Notes: generated from the letters alone by a model not told the origin. Positions 16,640 to 25,952 are shown, counted from the first letter of the stretch. The stretch is DNA of 64,000 bases from MGML01 sp034416335 (GCA_034416335.1 DAOULV010000030.1:62001-126000), one strand, 5' to 3'. Made by a program: numbers and translations.

Positions 16640-17830
16640 CTAGAAACCATCAGCGCAGGCGGGTTTATATCTGGTGCTCATTACTCTGTCCCAGATAGAT
16701 AGACTACCCGGGTCATTAACATCTATTCGTCCCATCAGGGCTGCCTCGGTGGCACTGGTCTGGCCGAAATAGAGTAATGCCAGTGTACTTACCGGCATTT
16801 CGAGTTGAGGGGTTTCTCCCGAAGGTTTTATTGTTGAGCCTTTTGGGGATGCTTCCAGTTTCCAGGTTCCTTCATTCCATGGGCACATATTATCGGTTAC
16901 CTTGAAGATAAGTTTTCCTTCTTCGTCGTAACCACGTTTATCCAGTGCTCTTTCGACATCCACGATACGTCCGTACATACCGTCGTTGGCTTTTCTGTTC
17001 AGCATCCGTGGTTCCAGCAGAAGGTACGGAAGCGGATCATCGGCCGGCACCTGTCCTCGGGTAATTTCTATTATGATGTCCATGTTACTGAAGAATTCCC
17101 ATAATGCCCGGTACGCCGAAGGCGTGAGCCAGACGAGGTCGCTGATATATATGTTCTGGTTCCACCGGTTCCGCCCTTCCCGGATAATGGACGTTGTATA
17201 GATGACGTAACCCTGCGGACTGCCTTCCTCTTCGTACAATACGGTATACTGCTCTCTTCCCTCTCGCGCGGTAGGATTCAATCGTCTTTTCCACATTTCT
17301 TCGTCGCGGCGAAGGTATCCGGTACGGTCGTCGATGAACCTGCTATAAAGGTCTGATATCTTTTCGGCATCTTCCTCGCCGGTTTCCTTGTAACTGCCGT
17401 CTGGTTCTTTACCGGCAGCAAACTGGATGTAACGAGGTTCCACCGTATATGAGTTACTTGTGATTACCGGTGAATACCCGTAGCGGCGGTAGATGGCAGC
17501 CCGGGTAGCGTACAGTGCCGATACCGGTCTCTCGCCTTCCTCATGGAGTAGTTCAAAATGCCGGGTGGTTACCTTCCTGAGACTGCCGAGTCTCCTGGCA
17601 ACCGGTAGGGTACCGACCATGGTGATTCCGGCAACCGGTGCGTCGATTCCGTTCATAGCTACTGTGAGAGGCCATGCACCGTATGAAGTGACCAGCTTAC
17701 CGTCGATAAAACCACAGAGAGTGAGGTCGTTTGTCAGGCGGTCATCCAGCGGCATCATCAATGCCGCTTTAGCAACTCTTTGAAACTCAACCATTTCTTC
17801 CGGTTTAGCTTGACGAATTTCCAGTTTCAT
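16640..17830 (-). CDS. Eis-like GNAT N-acetyltransferase
   Basis: 396-residue protein of the Eis (enhanced intracellular survival) architecture: two GNAT-type lobes and an SCP2-like C-terminal domain. The N-terminal lobe has VAGITMVGTLPVARRLGSLRKVTTRHFELL, the acetyl-CoA loop with the R-x-x-G-x-x/R pattern typical of the family, and then SALYATRAAIYRRYGY. The protein ends in a Phe carboxylate (ACADGF), consistent with Eis, where the C-terminus is thought to act as the general base. The acceptor substrate is unknown; Eis proteins acetylate amines such as aminoglycosides and peptides. Confidence 0.85.
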   Translation of the reverse strand: MKLEIRQAKPEEMVEFQRVAKAALMMPLDDRLTNDLTLCGFIDGKLVTSYGAWPLTVAMNGIDAPVAGITMVGTLPVARRLGSLRKVTTRHFELLHEEGERPVSALYATRAAIYRRYGYSPVITSNSYTVEPRYIQFAAGKEPDGSYKETGEEDAEKISDLYSRFIDDRTGYLRRDEEMWKRRLNPTAREGREQYTVLYEEEGSPQGYVIYTTSIIREGRNRWNQNIYISDLVWLTPSAYRALWEFFSNMDIIIEITRGQVPADDPLPYLLLEPRMLNRKANDGMYGRIVDVERALDKRGYDEEGKLIFKVTDNMCPWNEGTWKLEASPKGSTIKPSGETPQLEMPVSTLALLYFGQTSATEAALMGRIDVNDPGSLSIWDRVMSTRYKPACADGF

Positions 17831-17864
17831 GTTTCTCCTTTTTTTACCGGAAGTATCCGGTTTT

Positions 17865-19007
17865 TTACATATCGGTGTTGTTATGAAGATAATCTATCGC
17901 CCACTGGACGATATCTTCCTTATTATATTCGTAGTCCGGAGTAATACCTTTCCCTTCGATAAGTCTACCGTTGGGAGTCAGCCATCGATGGGTGGTTATA
18001 TATATCCCCGAGCCGTCCTTGAGCGTATGAAGTGTGTTGACGCTGCCTTTTCCATACGTAATCGAACCGATAATAGTCGCCCTGCCATAGTCCTGCAGCG
18101 CTCCTGAAAGGACTTCGCTGGCACTGGCCGTATAATTATCCGTCAGTATCACCATCGGCAGGTCGGTTTTCTCACCGCTGTCCTGAACTGAATATGATTT
18201 CCGGTTCCCTTCATTGTCCTGTGAAAAGAGTACATATCCGTCTTCGATGAAGCGGCTGGTAACGTCCACTACCGAATCCAGCAGTCCTCCGGGATTACTT
18301 CTCAGGTCCAGGACGATACCTTTCGCCGGGTCCGCGTTGATTTCTTCTATAACCGGTGTCAGCTCATCATTGGTTCTCTCCGAAAAATTACTGATATGGA
18401 TATAGGCGATATCGTCCATCATTTCGTAGTAAACGCTTGAGAGTTCAATTTCTGCCCTGACGATATTCAGCAGTACAGGTTCGGATTCGTTGGCGTGCTG
18501 AACCAGTATACTTACGGTAGTCCCTTTCGGTCCGCGAATGCGAAGAACGACCTCGTTCAAAGTCAAGCCGGCGACCGGTTCTCCTTCGACTTCAAGTATC
18601 GTGTCCCCCGCCCGGATGCCGGCGGCTTCCGCCGGAGAACCTGTGATAGGAGCAATAACCATGATTTCTTCATCCCGCATTCCGACATACGCACCTATAC
18701 CTTCAAATTTACCCTGGATACCTCCCAGACTGAGTTCAAATGTTTCCGGGTCCAGATATGATGAGTAAGGATCGTCCAGTGCTTCCATAAGTCCTCTGAC
18801 AGCACCCTGGCTGAGATTTGCCGCATCGAGTCTATCTATATCTACGTAATCGTTGAATATAATGTCCCAGACCTGTTGCACAACCCCCATTCCGAGGTCT
18901 TCACTTGAAATGGTGTCGTTTCCCACTATGCAGCCCGCACTGAAAGCGATAATCAGACTGACGGAGACCAGGATACCTATAATTCCTATTTTTAACGTTT
19001 TTCGCAT
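17865..19007 (-). CDS. Carboxyl-terminal processing protease (S41 family)
   Basis: 380-residue exported serine protease. An N-terminal hydrophobic segment (residues 7-26, IGIIGILVSVSLIIAFSAGC) acts as a signal anchor or possibly a lipoprotein signal with Cys26. A PDZ domain follows (GIGAYVGMRDEEIMVIAPI...GSPAEAAGIRAGDTILEV). The catalytic part has DLRSNPGGLLD and the Ser/Lys dyad in NYTASASEVLSGALQDYGRA then YGKGSV. It likely degrades or trims envelope proteins. The gene is single and divergent from the HAD gene. Confidence 0.92.
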   Translation of the reverse strand: MRKTLKIGIIGILVSVSLIIAFSAGCIVGNDTISSEDLGMGVVQQVWDIIFNDYVDIDRLDAANLSQGAVRGLMEALDDPYSSYLDPETFELSLGGIQGKFEGIGAYVGMRDEEIMVIAPITGSPAEAAGIRAGDTILEVEGEPVAGLTLNEVVLRIRGPKGTTVSILVQHANESEPVLLNIVRAEIELSSVYYEMMDDIAYIHISNFSERTNDELTPVIEEINADPAKGIVLDLRSNPGGLLDSVVDVTSRFIEDGYVLFSQDNEGNRKSYSVQDSGEKTDLPMVILTDNYTASASEVLSGALQDYGRATIIGSITYGKGSVNTLHTLKDGSGIYITTHRWLTPNGRLIEGKGITPDYEYNKEDIVQWAIDYLHNNTDM

Positions 19008-19125
19008 TGGACTGTCCTTAATGTATATTTCCGGAGATATGGTGCCGGGAGAACTGTGGGTATCTAATCAATGATACCACAAATCAGCTTGAAGCCTGGT
19101 ACTGACGGGTGTTAGTATCTTAACA

Positions 19126-19794
19126 ATGAGATACAGCGCGGTAATTTTCGATCTATTCGGCACTCTCGTACATAAGTTTCCGACAGATGAGAGCATCAGC
19201 GTCCTGCACGAAATGGCTGCGGTCCTGGACGTTGACGCTGATTCTTTTACAAAATTATGGTTCGATACGTTTAACGAAAGGCATTCCGGTTGCTTTCCCA
19301 ACCTTGAAGCCGATATAGACCACGTTTCGCAGTTGCTCGGGGTACAACCCGGTGCCGGGCAGCTTAAGAAGGCAGCGCAGATAAACCTGGACTATGTCTC
19401 CGAACATATCATACCCAGGCAGGGGACGCTGGAGTTATTGAAATGGCTTCGAAGTAACGGATATGAAACAGGGCTTATCAGCAACTGGTCGGATGAAGTC
19501 CCGACCGTCTGGATGGATAATCCTCTATCAAGGTATTTCGATGCGGCGGTATTTTCGTGTAAAGCGGGGATAATGAAACCCGACCCGCGTATCTATCATA
19601 TGGTCTGCGAACAACTTTCCGTTAAACCGGAAGAATGTATCTTTGTTGGCGATGGAGACAGCAGCGAGTTGTCGGGCGCTTCCGGTGCGGGAATGACCGC
19701 CGTGCTGATTGGTGATGGCAGTAACGAAAACTGGCAGGGTAAAAGTATCTCTTCGCTTGAGGAACTCAGAGAAATTCTGAACTCACCGGATTGA
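19126..19794 (+). CDS. HAD-superfamily hydrolase
   Basis: 222-residue phosphatase-like protein with all HAD motifs: motif I DLFGTLV (one Asp replaced, DxFGT pattern as in many HAD-like enzymes), motif II LISNWS, motif III KPDPRIY, and motif IV FVGDGDSSELSGA. The cap is small and helical (C1 type). The substrate is not recognisable. It is followed 53 bp later by the flavodoxin-ferredoxin gene. Confidence 0.88.
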   Translation: MRYSAVIFDLFGTLVHKFPTDESISVLHEMAAVLDVDADSFTKLWFDTFNERHSGCFPNLEADIDHVSQLLGVQPGAGQLKKAAQINLDYVSEHIIPRQGTLELLKWLRSNGYETGLISNWSDEVPTVWMDNPLSRYFDAAVFSCKAGIMKPDPRIYHMVCEQLSVKPEECIFVGDGDSSELSGASGAGMTAVLIGDGSNENWQGKSISSLEELREILNSPD

Positions 19795-19847
19795 TACGAT
19801 ATTTGTATATAATATGGAAGCAATAAGTTGATTTAGAAGGGAGATAA

Positions 19848-20654
19848 GTGATGAAGACCGGAACGGTTACTCTGGCTTATTTTTCGCCTACGGGAACGAC
19901 CCAAAAAGTCCTCGAAGGAATAGCCGAAACGATAGGTGCGGATAGTGTTCAACACATAGACTTGACCCGTCCCGATACGGTGTCCGGTGAATTTCCCGAG
20001 ATAAAGGAAGGACTGGTAATTTTCGGCGCTCCGGTATATGCCGGACGCATACCTGTCGAAGCTGAAGAAAGATTCAGGAAAATCAGGGGAAGTCACGTTC
20101 CGGCTGTTGTTATCGTGGTATACGGAAACAGGGAATATGACGATGCACTTATAGAACTTCGAGATATTGCCATCGAGCAGGGATTCAAGCCGATTGCCGG
20201 GGGAGCATTTATCGGCGAGCATTCCTTTACCAGTGAGGAAACGCCCCTTGCCGCCGGACGTCCCGACGCTCAGGACATAGAGATAGCCCGTGATATGGGG
20301 CAAAAAATAGCAGAGAAAATGAAAAATATCCAGGACTCCGGAGATATCGCGGAATTGTCAGTGCCGGGTAACATCCCGCTTAGAGAGCGCCACCAGATGG
20401 ATAAAATACCTCCCGAAACGGATAAATCGTTATGCATGGTATGTCTGACCTGTATCGGAGCCTGCCCGACCGCTGCGATAACTTTCAATGAGGAAGTGAA
20501 TACGGATGCGGATTCCTGTATCCTCTGCTGTGCCTGTGTGAAGAGCTGCCCGACCGGAGCCAGGACAATAAACTCTCCGATGATAGAAAGAATTCGTGGA
20601 TGGTTGAGCGAGACCTGCAAGGAGAGAAAGGAGCCTGTTATATTCCTTTATTAA
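19848..20654 (+). CDS. Flavodoxin-ferredoxin fusion (EFR1-type)
   Basis: 268-residue electron carrier. Residues 1-165 are a flavodoxin-like FMN domain (LAYFSPTGTTQKVLEGIAE, phosphate loop; IFGAPVYAGRIPVEAEERF). Residues 190-250 carry two 4Fe-4S motifs, CMVCLTCIGACPTAAI and CILCCACVKSCPTGAR. This layout is known from EFR1-type ferredoxins that couple NAD(P)H or ferredoxin pools to anaerobic oxidoreductases. The start has the ribosome site GAAGGGAGATAAGTG. The redox partner is not evident from the neighbours. Confidence 0.9.
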   Translation: MMKTGTVTLAYFSPTGTTQKVLEGIAETIGADSVQHIDLTRPDTVSGEFPEIKEGLVIFGAPVYAGRIPVEAEERFRKIRGSHVPAVVIVVYGNREYDDALIELRDIAIEQGFKPIAGGAFIGEHSFTSEETPLAAGRPDAQDIEIARDMGQKIAEKMKNIQDSGDIAELSVPGNIPLRERHQMDKIPPETDKSLCMVCLTCIGACPTAAITFNEEVNTDADSCILCCACVKSCPTGARTINSPMIERIRGWLSETCKERKEPVIFLY

Positions 20655-20689
20655 GAGTTTGTAATAATATGTAAGTTAGCGACAAAATA

Positions 20690-20727
20690 CCGCCATCTGA
20701 TACCAGTTGCGATTCTATGGATGGCGG
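20690..20727. other. Inverted repeat between the flavodoxin and amidohydrolase genes
   Basis: CCGCCATC (20690-20697) pairs with GATGGCGG (20720-20727) over a 22-nt loop, 35 bp past the flavodoxin-ferredoxin stop. No T-tract follows, so it is at best a weak terminator. Confidence 0.4.
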
Positions 20728-20837
20728 CACTATTTCATACAGGTCTGTTATTTCACCGGTGAATGTATTATTATAGTTATCCGGACCGTGTTATTTTCAT
20801 TGCAATCTGCTTGAAGCTTCCGGGAACAGGAGTGAAA

Positions 20838-22115
20838 ATGGAAGAGAAAACTTTTTACGATATTCATCTTCATGCCTTCAACCTGAGTCATCCGTACCTC
20901 AGAGCCTTTATAAGGCGATTCAATGTCTGGCTCTTTCTCGCCTTTACACCGATTGTCGCAGGGCTGCTGCCTCTCCTTAGAGGAGTTATAAAGAAGAAAT
21001 TATCCAGTGCTATGAATCTGCTTGCAGTGATGGAGGACGATATAGACAGCGTATTCCTGATGATGGAAAACTGTCTGCGGGAAGATAAACTACTCGATAA
21101 AGATGGTCTTCATATAGACGGGACCACGTACAAGAAGATAGTCCTCACGCCTCTGATGATGGACTTCGGCTACAAACGCATGGAGAAAGACGAGAATATC
21201 CATTATAACTTCCCCTGCCGAAAACCGATACGCAGACAGGTTATCGACGTCTTTAACGCTGTTGCCTATTATCACAGCTTTGTATATTCGGACAGGTATG
21301 CGAGAGGATTTCCTCACCTGAAACCCGACGAGCAGGGACAGCCGACAAAAAGAATATTCGAGATATATCCTTTTATCTGTATCAATACCTATAATTATGA
21401 ATACCAGGAAATAGTGGAACTGTTGGACAAGTATTTCAAGGACTACAAGGGAGACCGCAGCGAACTATTTGAGAATAACCCGAAATTCGACGGGGATATT
21501 GAAAACCTGACAAGCAACTATGCCGGAGGAGTAAAAGTATACCCGCCCCTGGATTTCGACCCGTGGCCGGCTAATCCCGATGAGAAGAAAAAAGTCGAGT
21601 ATCTGTACGGCTATTGCGAGGAAAGGGGAATTCCGGTCACGACACACGGGGGCGAAGGCGGGTTTAATGTACTGAAGAAAAAAAGGTTGAAGGAGTTAGC
21701 CAGTACAAAGAAATGGGAAAGTGTCCTGGCTGCTTATCCGAAACTGAAACTGAATATTGCACATTTCCCGGTTAACGAGAAAACATTTTTTATATTCACG
21801 AAGAAGAAAAGACTGAACCAGGTGCTGAAACTCCTTGCCAATCCGGAATATGAAAACCTGTACGTTGATTTTTCCTGCAGGGCGACCGGTTCATCGTACT
21901 ATAAAGCACTGAAGAAGCTGATAGAAGAGTCTTCCGACGAGATGAAAGAGGTTCTGAAAAAGCGAATATTATTCGGAACGGACTTTTCCGTGAACCTGAT
22001 GTCGGTTCCTTCGTATAACAGTTATTATGATTTATTCGTTGACGATGACTCACTCGATGTTGACGAAAAAGATCGAATCTGCAGTGGTAATCCGGAGAAG
22101 TTCCTGTTTTCCTGA
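20838..22115 (+). CDS. Amidohydrolase-superfamily protein
   Basis: 425-residue TIM-barrel metal-dependent hydrolase or relative. Metal motifs are spread as expected: YDIHLHAFN at the N-terminus (HxH), THGGEGGFN in the middle, LNIAHFP, and FGTDFSVNL (Asp) near the end. An insertion with two hydrophobic helices (residues about 22-45, VWLFLAFTPIVAGLLPLLRG) is unusual and may attach it to a membrane. The start chosen is the ATG at 20838, which has AGGAGTGAAA upstream and gives MEEKTFYDIHLHAFN; an upstream ATG at 20763 lacks a ribosome site. Substrate unknown. Confidence 0.75.
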   Translation: MEEKTFYDIHLHAFNLSHPYLRAFIRRFNVWLFLAFTPIVAGLLPLLRGVIKKKLSSAMNLLAVMEDDIDSVFLMMENCLREDKLLDKDGLHIDGTTYKKIVLTPLMMDFGYKRMEKDENIHYNFPCRKPIRRQVIDVFNAVAYYHSFVYSDRYARGFPHLKPDEQGQPTKRIFEIYPFICINTYNYEYQEIVELLDKYFKDYKGDRSELFENNPKFDGDIENLTSNYAGGVKVYPPLDFDPWPANPDEKKKVEYLYGYCEERGIPVTTHGGEGGFNVLKKKRLKELASTKKWESVLAAYPKLKLNIAHFPVNEKTFFIFTKKKRLNQVLKLLANPEYENLYVDFSCRATGSSYYKALKKLIEESSDEMKEVLKKRILFGTDFSVNLMSVPSYNSYYDLFVDDDSLDVDEKDRICSGNPEKFLFS

Positions 22116-22129
22116 TATTACCGGGCTGA

Positions 22130-22789
22130 TTAACCTTTGAGAAAATCGGTTAACACCGGCTGTGTACCGGGTTCGATAACCACGAAATCATCATCCCAGT
22201 TACCGGAAAGCATTTTCTTCAGTAATTCGCGGTTGCCCGAAACAACCTCGTGTTTCAGGCCGAGGTTTTCCGCGGCGCTGCGGGCGTAAGATACATAGCT
22301 ATCCTGGGCTTCATCGGTGGTACGGATGAACGCCAGGCGTGTATAGTTATGCATCGTCTTCTTATACAGGAGGTCCGCCATCCTATCACCGTGTTCTTCC
22401 TTCCATCTCTGGTAGACTTTCCAGGGGTCACCGCCGTGTTCTATCCATCCCCGGGTAAGATAATATGTCCCGGGCGCCTGTTTAATCTCTTCTTTATATC
22501 TCCTGTCGGAACCCAGGAAAATACCGATGCAGTCATGGACGCGCGGGATTACCAGAGTGCAGTCGGGCGAACTCAGTCCGAGAGTTGCCATTGAACAAAG
22601 ACCGTAACCCAGGAGAATGGCATCGACACCTCTGGTGCGGTCGATTTCTTCCTGAAGCTGCACTTTCAGCTTATCGGGGAAAGAGTGGAGGCCGAATTCC
22701 AGGAAAGCGGTCTCGGTGCCCTCTGGCAGGCTGCCATCCAGTTCGTCGGCTATAGTCATACAGGCAATAAGTTTATAGTGTTTCGTCAT
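22130..22789 (-). CDS. DUF1638 domain protein
   Basis: 219-residue protein matching the DUF1638 pattern: an N-terminal KLIACMTIADEL, the central AILLGYGLCSMATLGLSS, PRVHDCIGIFLGSDRRY, and a late FVVIEPGTQPVLTDF. The conserved Cys in GYGLC and the HDC motif suggest a metal or cofactor site. DUF1638 genes often sit near corrinoid methyltransferases in anaerobes (recalled, not checked), but none is adjacent here. It is convergent with the amidohydrolase, 14 bp apart. Confidence 0.8.
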   Translation of the reverse strand: MTKHYKLIACMTIADELDGSLPEGTETAFLEFGLHSFPDKLKVQLQEEIDRTRGVDAILLGYGLCSMATLGLSSPDCTLVIPRVHDCIGIFLGSDRRYKEEIKQAPGTYYLTRGWIEHGGDPWKVYQRWKEEHGDRMADLLYKKTMHNYTRLAFIRTTDEAQDSYVSYARSAAENLGLKHEVVSGNRELLKKMLSGNWDDDFVVIEPGTQPVLTDFLKG

Positions 22790-22852
22790 TTATACTCGTA
22801 AGTATTATACAGGAAATATGTGTAAGGTGAGAAATGCACAGTTGTCACATAT

Positions 22853-23095
22853 TTATAACCGGGGGTTAAGCAAACCTGTAAGCCGAGTTCTGTATTCGCC
22901 AAAGGCGAATGGTGACCATCTATCTAACCCGTAGTTACCCTCCGGAAGTACTATCGTACGTATAAGTAACATTAGTAATATTGGCATCGGCAGGATAAGC
23001 TTGCCGATCAGGCGGTTCATAAAGTCGTAGCTGAACGGGGCAGTCTGATTTTCAGCGTCCGTTTGAGTATTCAGATTACCATTGTCATCGGCCAT
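22853..23095 (-). CDS. Doubtful 80-residue ORF running into the rnpB-derived fragment
   Basis: The frame reads MADDNGNLNTQTDAENQTAP, then one hydrophobic segment (KLILPMPILLMLLIRTIVLP), and then enters the rnpB-derived sequence, where it encodes RWSPFAFGEYRTRLTGLLNP. The first half could be a small membrane protein; the second half is a translated RNA-gene fragment. No good ribosome site precedes the ATG. It may be a chance ORF or a small gene whose 3' end was replaced during the rearrangement. Confidence 0.2.
   Translation of the reverse strand: MADDNGNLNTQTDAENQTAPFSYDFMNRLIGKLILPMPILLMLLIRTIVLPEGNYGLDRWSPFAFGEYRTRLTGLLNPRL
22863..22946 (-). pseudogene. Degenerate duplicate of the 3' end of rnpB (RNase P RNA)
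   Basis: About 84 bp match the last part of the complete rnpB at 36272-36636, in the same orientation. Both begin GGGTTAAG on the plus strand, share CTGTAAGCCGAGTTCTGTAT and GGTGACCATCTATCTA, and diverge after a block ending in CCGGA. In the first 66 bases only three transitions differ: T/C in the P1 strand, G/A in the TTCGCC-nAA-GGCGAA hairpin loop, and C/T just after it. The rest of rnpB is absent, so this cannot be a working RNase P RNA. It looks like a displaced 3' end of an insertion target. Confidence 0.85.
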
Positions 23096-23231
23096 TCAGT
23101 ACAGTTCCCGAACTCTCATTCAAGAGAATCGAGCTAAATTGACTATAGTTTCACCCGAGTATAAAATAAGGGTTATTGTAACTGGATAAATATGATAATA
23201 TTAGTATTTTATTGAATATGGGAAGTTATTT

Positions 23232-25235
23232 TTGAAACTACAGGTTAAAATACCCATATATATACTGGCAATCTTAATGGTTATCGGCATCATCTCCTCA
23301 GGTGTAATGATATTATCTCTACGAAAAGTCGCGAGTAAGCAATTTTATGCAATGTCCGAGACGGTTTCTCAAGCAGTTCAGGGATGTCTGGAATTATGTA
23401 TGTTAAGCGGTGACAATCACCATATTCAGGACGAAATCGACATAATCGCTCAGAAAGATGATATTAACAATATCGCACTGGCACTTCCGGATGGTCTTGT
23501 TAAACAGTCAAGTGAGATTTCACAAATCGGAAGCGTGCTGAATCCGGAACTGATCCAGACAGTGGTATGGCGAGAGGGCCCCGTTATTATTACACCAGAC
23601 GAAGGAAATAAGAACAGCCTGGTTACCATTACCCCTGTGCTGAATTCCGATAAATGCGTTTCCTGTCATTCACAGGACAGCCAGGTTCTGGGGGTAATAT
23701 CGGTTGACGTTAATACTTCCTTGATGAATGATCGCATGAAGGACGAAACAATACTGATTGCTTCTCTGGGGGGATTTACCTTTATCGTGCTGGGAATCAG
23801 CCTGGGAATGTTGCTTAGAAAAACGGTACTGAACCCTCTTTCATTGTTGTCTTTATCTACAAGAAAACTGGCTCAGGGTGAGTATTCCACAAGAGTACAG
23901 GATAACGGAGCGGATGAAATAGGGATTCTTACCAGCTCTATCAATGAAATGGCAGAGAATGTACAAAAAAGAAGCCAGGAACTGGAAGAATCCAACCGGC
24001 AGGTTTCCAGGCTGAATATTAATCTCGAAGAAAGAATTCAACAGAGAACTCAGGAGCTTATTTCTCTTAATAGTGTATTGTCCATTGTAAACCGGTCTTC
24101 GGAACAGGATAGTCTGATTTCAGCTTCATTATCTACAATCCTGAGCGAAAATGGGCTGGACGCCGGGATGATACATATGAGAGAAGGTAAAACCGATGAA
24201 CTGGTTTGTGTTTCTCAAAAAACTGTTTCCGGGGAGTCTATTGATAGTTTCATTAACTCAGAAAAGACAAAAAGCATATGTGAATCTGTATTCAAGACAG
24301 GCGAGATGAGCATTGTAAGTATCGATGATGACTACGACCTGGAACCGGGACGAATGGATGGGTCATTACGAGTCAGGTCCTGGATATGTCTTCCAATAAA
24401 GTCGAATCAGAAAATACTTGGCACGATGAGTTTTGTCAGCTGCACCCCCGGGAGATTCAACGAACAAACGGTGCGCATGCTTTCTGCTATCGGTGAAGCT
24501 TTATGTGTTGCGATAGAGAAAATTCAGGTAACACATTCTGCCGATGAATCGAATATGGTCCGCAAGCAGCTGCTGGAAAGGCTTATTTTTGCTCAGGAAG
24601 AGGAACGCAGGCGAATATCCCGCGAGCTGCATGATGCTACGAGCCAGTCTCTTGCTGCACTGGCTTTCGGTCTGGAGATTCTGTCAGATGATATCCCCGA
24701 AGAACTCGGTAACACGCGGGAACGGCTGGCGGACCTTAAGGAGCAGACAATCGAGACAATGAAAGGCATTCGCGAACTCGCACTGGAACTCAGGCCAACG
24801 GTGCTGGACGATCTAGGGCTGGCCAGGGCTATCAGGTTTTACGCCAATGAGTACCTGGGAAAACGGAATATTGAAGTAGCATTTGATTTCAATGGTAACG
24901 ATATAAAAATCCCGGCTTATACTGAAACAATGCTTTTCAGAATAGCCCAGGAAGCTTTGTTTAATATCGTTAAACACGCCGAAGCATCTCGTGTGAGTAT
25001 AGTTTTACGCATGAGCAGGACTGGCGTCAGCATGGTAATCGAGGACAATGGAATCGGGTTCGATGTTGAGTCTGTTTTACATTCTAACAAACTTTCAAGA
25101 ACCCTGGGATTGTACAATATGCAGGAGAGGTCGATGCTGCTGAGTGGTACGTTCGAGATCGAATCATTGGTTGGAGAAGGGACATCTGTTTTCGTTCAGA
25201 TTCCGCTTGAAGATTACGAGGGGAACAATGACTGA
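23232..25235 (+). CDS. Membrane sensor histidine kinase with CxxCH haem motif (NarL-type)
   Basis: 667 residues. TM1 spans about 8-30 and TM2 about 173-196, with an extracytoplasmic domain of about 140 residues between them. That domain carries KCVSCHSQ (CxxCH at residues 142-146), the signature for covalent c-type haem. A HAMP linker follows (about 197-250), then a coiled coil, a GAF-like domain (about 275-430) and a HisKA_3 dimerisation domain with RRISRELHDATSQ (phospho-His near 467). The HATPase has NIVKHAEAS and VIEDNGIGFD. The start is a TTG. It overlaps its response regulator by 8 bases. It likely senses redox state, nitric oxide or an electron carrier outside the cytoplasm. Confidence 0.93.
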   Translation: MKLQVKIPIYILAILMVIGIISSGVMILSLRKVASKQFYAMSETVSQAVQGCLELCMLSGDNHHIQDEIDIIAQKDDINNIALALPDGLVKQSSEISQIGSVLNPELIQTVVWREGPVIITPDEGNKNSLVTITPVLNSDKCVSCHSQDSQVLGVISVDVNTSLMNDRMKDETILIASLGGFTFIVLGISLGMLLRKTVLNPLSLLSLSTRKLAQGEYSTRVQDNGADEIGILTSSINEMAENVQKRSQELEESNRQVSRLNINLEERIQQRTQELISLNSVLSIVNRSSEQDSLISASLSTILSENGLDAGMIHMREGKTDELVCVSQKTVSGESIDSFINSEKTKSICESVFKTGEMSIVSIDDDYDLEPGRMDGSLRVRSWICLPIKSNQKILGTMSFVSCTPGRFNEQTVRMLSAIGEALCVAIEKIQVTHSADESNMVRKQLLERLIFAQEEERRRISRELHDATSQSLAALAFGLEILSDDIPEELGNTRERLADLKEQTIETMKGIRELALELRPTVLDDLGLARAIRFYANEYLGKRNIEVAFDFNGNDIKIPAYTETMLFRIAQEALFNIVKHAEASRVSIVLRMSRTGVSMVIEDNGIGFDVESVLHSNKLSRTLGLYNMQERSMLLSGTFEIESLVGEGTSVFVQIPLEDYEGNND

Positions 25236-25887
25236 CAATATTATCAGGTTATTAATTGCAGACGATCACCAGATTCTTCGAGATGGGTTGAAGGAGTTAT
25301 TTGGGAAAACACCGGACATTGAGGTGGTAGGTGAAGCGAGTGACGGCGAAGAAGCTGTTGCAAAAACCAGGGAACTGTTACCGGATGTAGTTCTTTTAGA
25401 TATTACTATGCCGGGACTGGGAGGATTGCAGGCTGCAAGGATAATTACCGAATCAAATGTCAAAACTAAAATACTGCTGCTGTCAGTGCATGAATCAGAC
25501 GAATATCTTGCGGAAATGCTGAGTATCGGACTGGCGGGATACATAGTAAAGACCGCAAGTGGTCGAGAGGTAGTATCGGCGATAAGAGCAGTCCACAAAG
25601 GTGAAGTTTATCTCTATCCGTCCATAGCCAGTATGCTGGTTAAGGAATACACCAGAAATATGAATAACAGAAAAAAAGGGACTGTGTATGACGGATTGAC
25701 CGAACGGGAAAAAGAAATTCTGATGCACATTGCTGAGGATAAGAAAAATCGTGAAATAGCTGAAATAATGGGACTGAAGATACGAACAGTGCAGGCACAC
25801 CGTACAAACCTCATGGACAAACTCGGTGCGCACGACCGTACCGAACTGGTAAAATATGCAATCCGAAAAGGAATAATCGAGGCATAA
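25228..25887 (+). CDS. NarL/FixJ-family response regulator
   Basis: 219 residues. The receiver domain has the acidic pair in LLIADDHQILRDGL, the phospho-Asp in DVVLLDITMPGLGG and the Lys in AGYIVKTASG, so it should be phosphorylatable. The C-terminal LuxR-type helix-turn-helix is LTEREKEILMHIAEDKKNREIAEIMGLKIRTVQAHRTNLMDKLG. The start at 25228 overlaps the kinase stop (ATGACTGA), which makes them a translationally coupled pair; an earlier frame start at 25144 lies inside the kinase and is not preferred. Confidence 0.95.
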   Translation: MTDNIIRLLIADDHQILRDGLKELFGKTPDIEVVGEASDGEEAVAKTRELLPDVVLLDITMPGLGGLQAARIITESNVKTKILLLSVHESDEYLAEMLSIGLAGYIVKTASGREVVSAIRAVHKGEVYLYPSIASMLVKEYTRNMNNRKKGTVYDGLTEREKEILMHIAEDKKNREIAEIMGLKIRTVQAHRTNLMDKLGAHDRTELVKYAIRKGIIEA

Positions 25888-25912
25888 TATTGTAAAAATA
25901 TCAATGTAAATT

Positions 25913-25952
25913 AAAAAGTACCGGAACGGCAACTGCCGTTCCGGTACTTTTT
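25913..25952 (+). terminator. Strong terminator after the kinase/regulator pair
   Basis: Perfect 19-bp stem AAAAAGTACCGGAACGGCA with its complement at 25934-25952, AC loop, ending in TTTTT. The A and T flanks make it usable in both directions. It separates the two-component pair from the following orphan regulator. Confidence 0.92.

Noticed and set aside
20763..20837. N-terminal extension of the amidohydrolase (MYYYSYPDRV...)
   Set aside because: No ribosome site precedes it, while the ATG at 20838 has AGGAGTG at normal spacing and starts right before the HxH motif.
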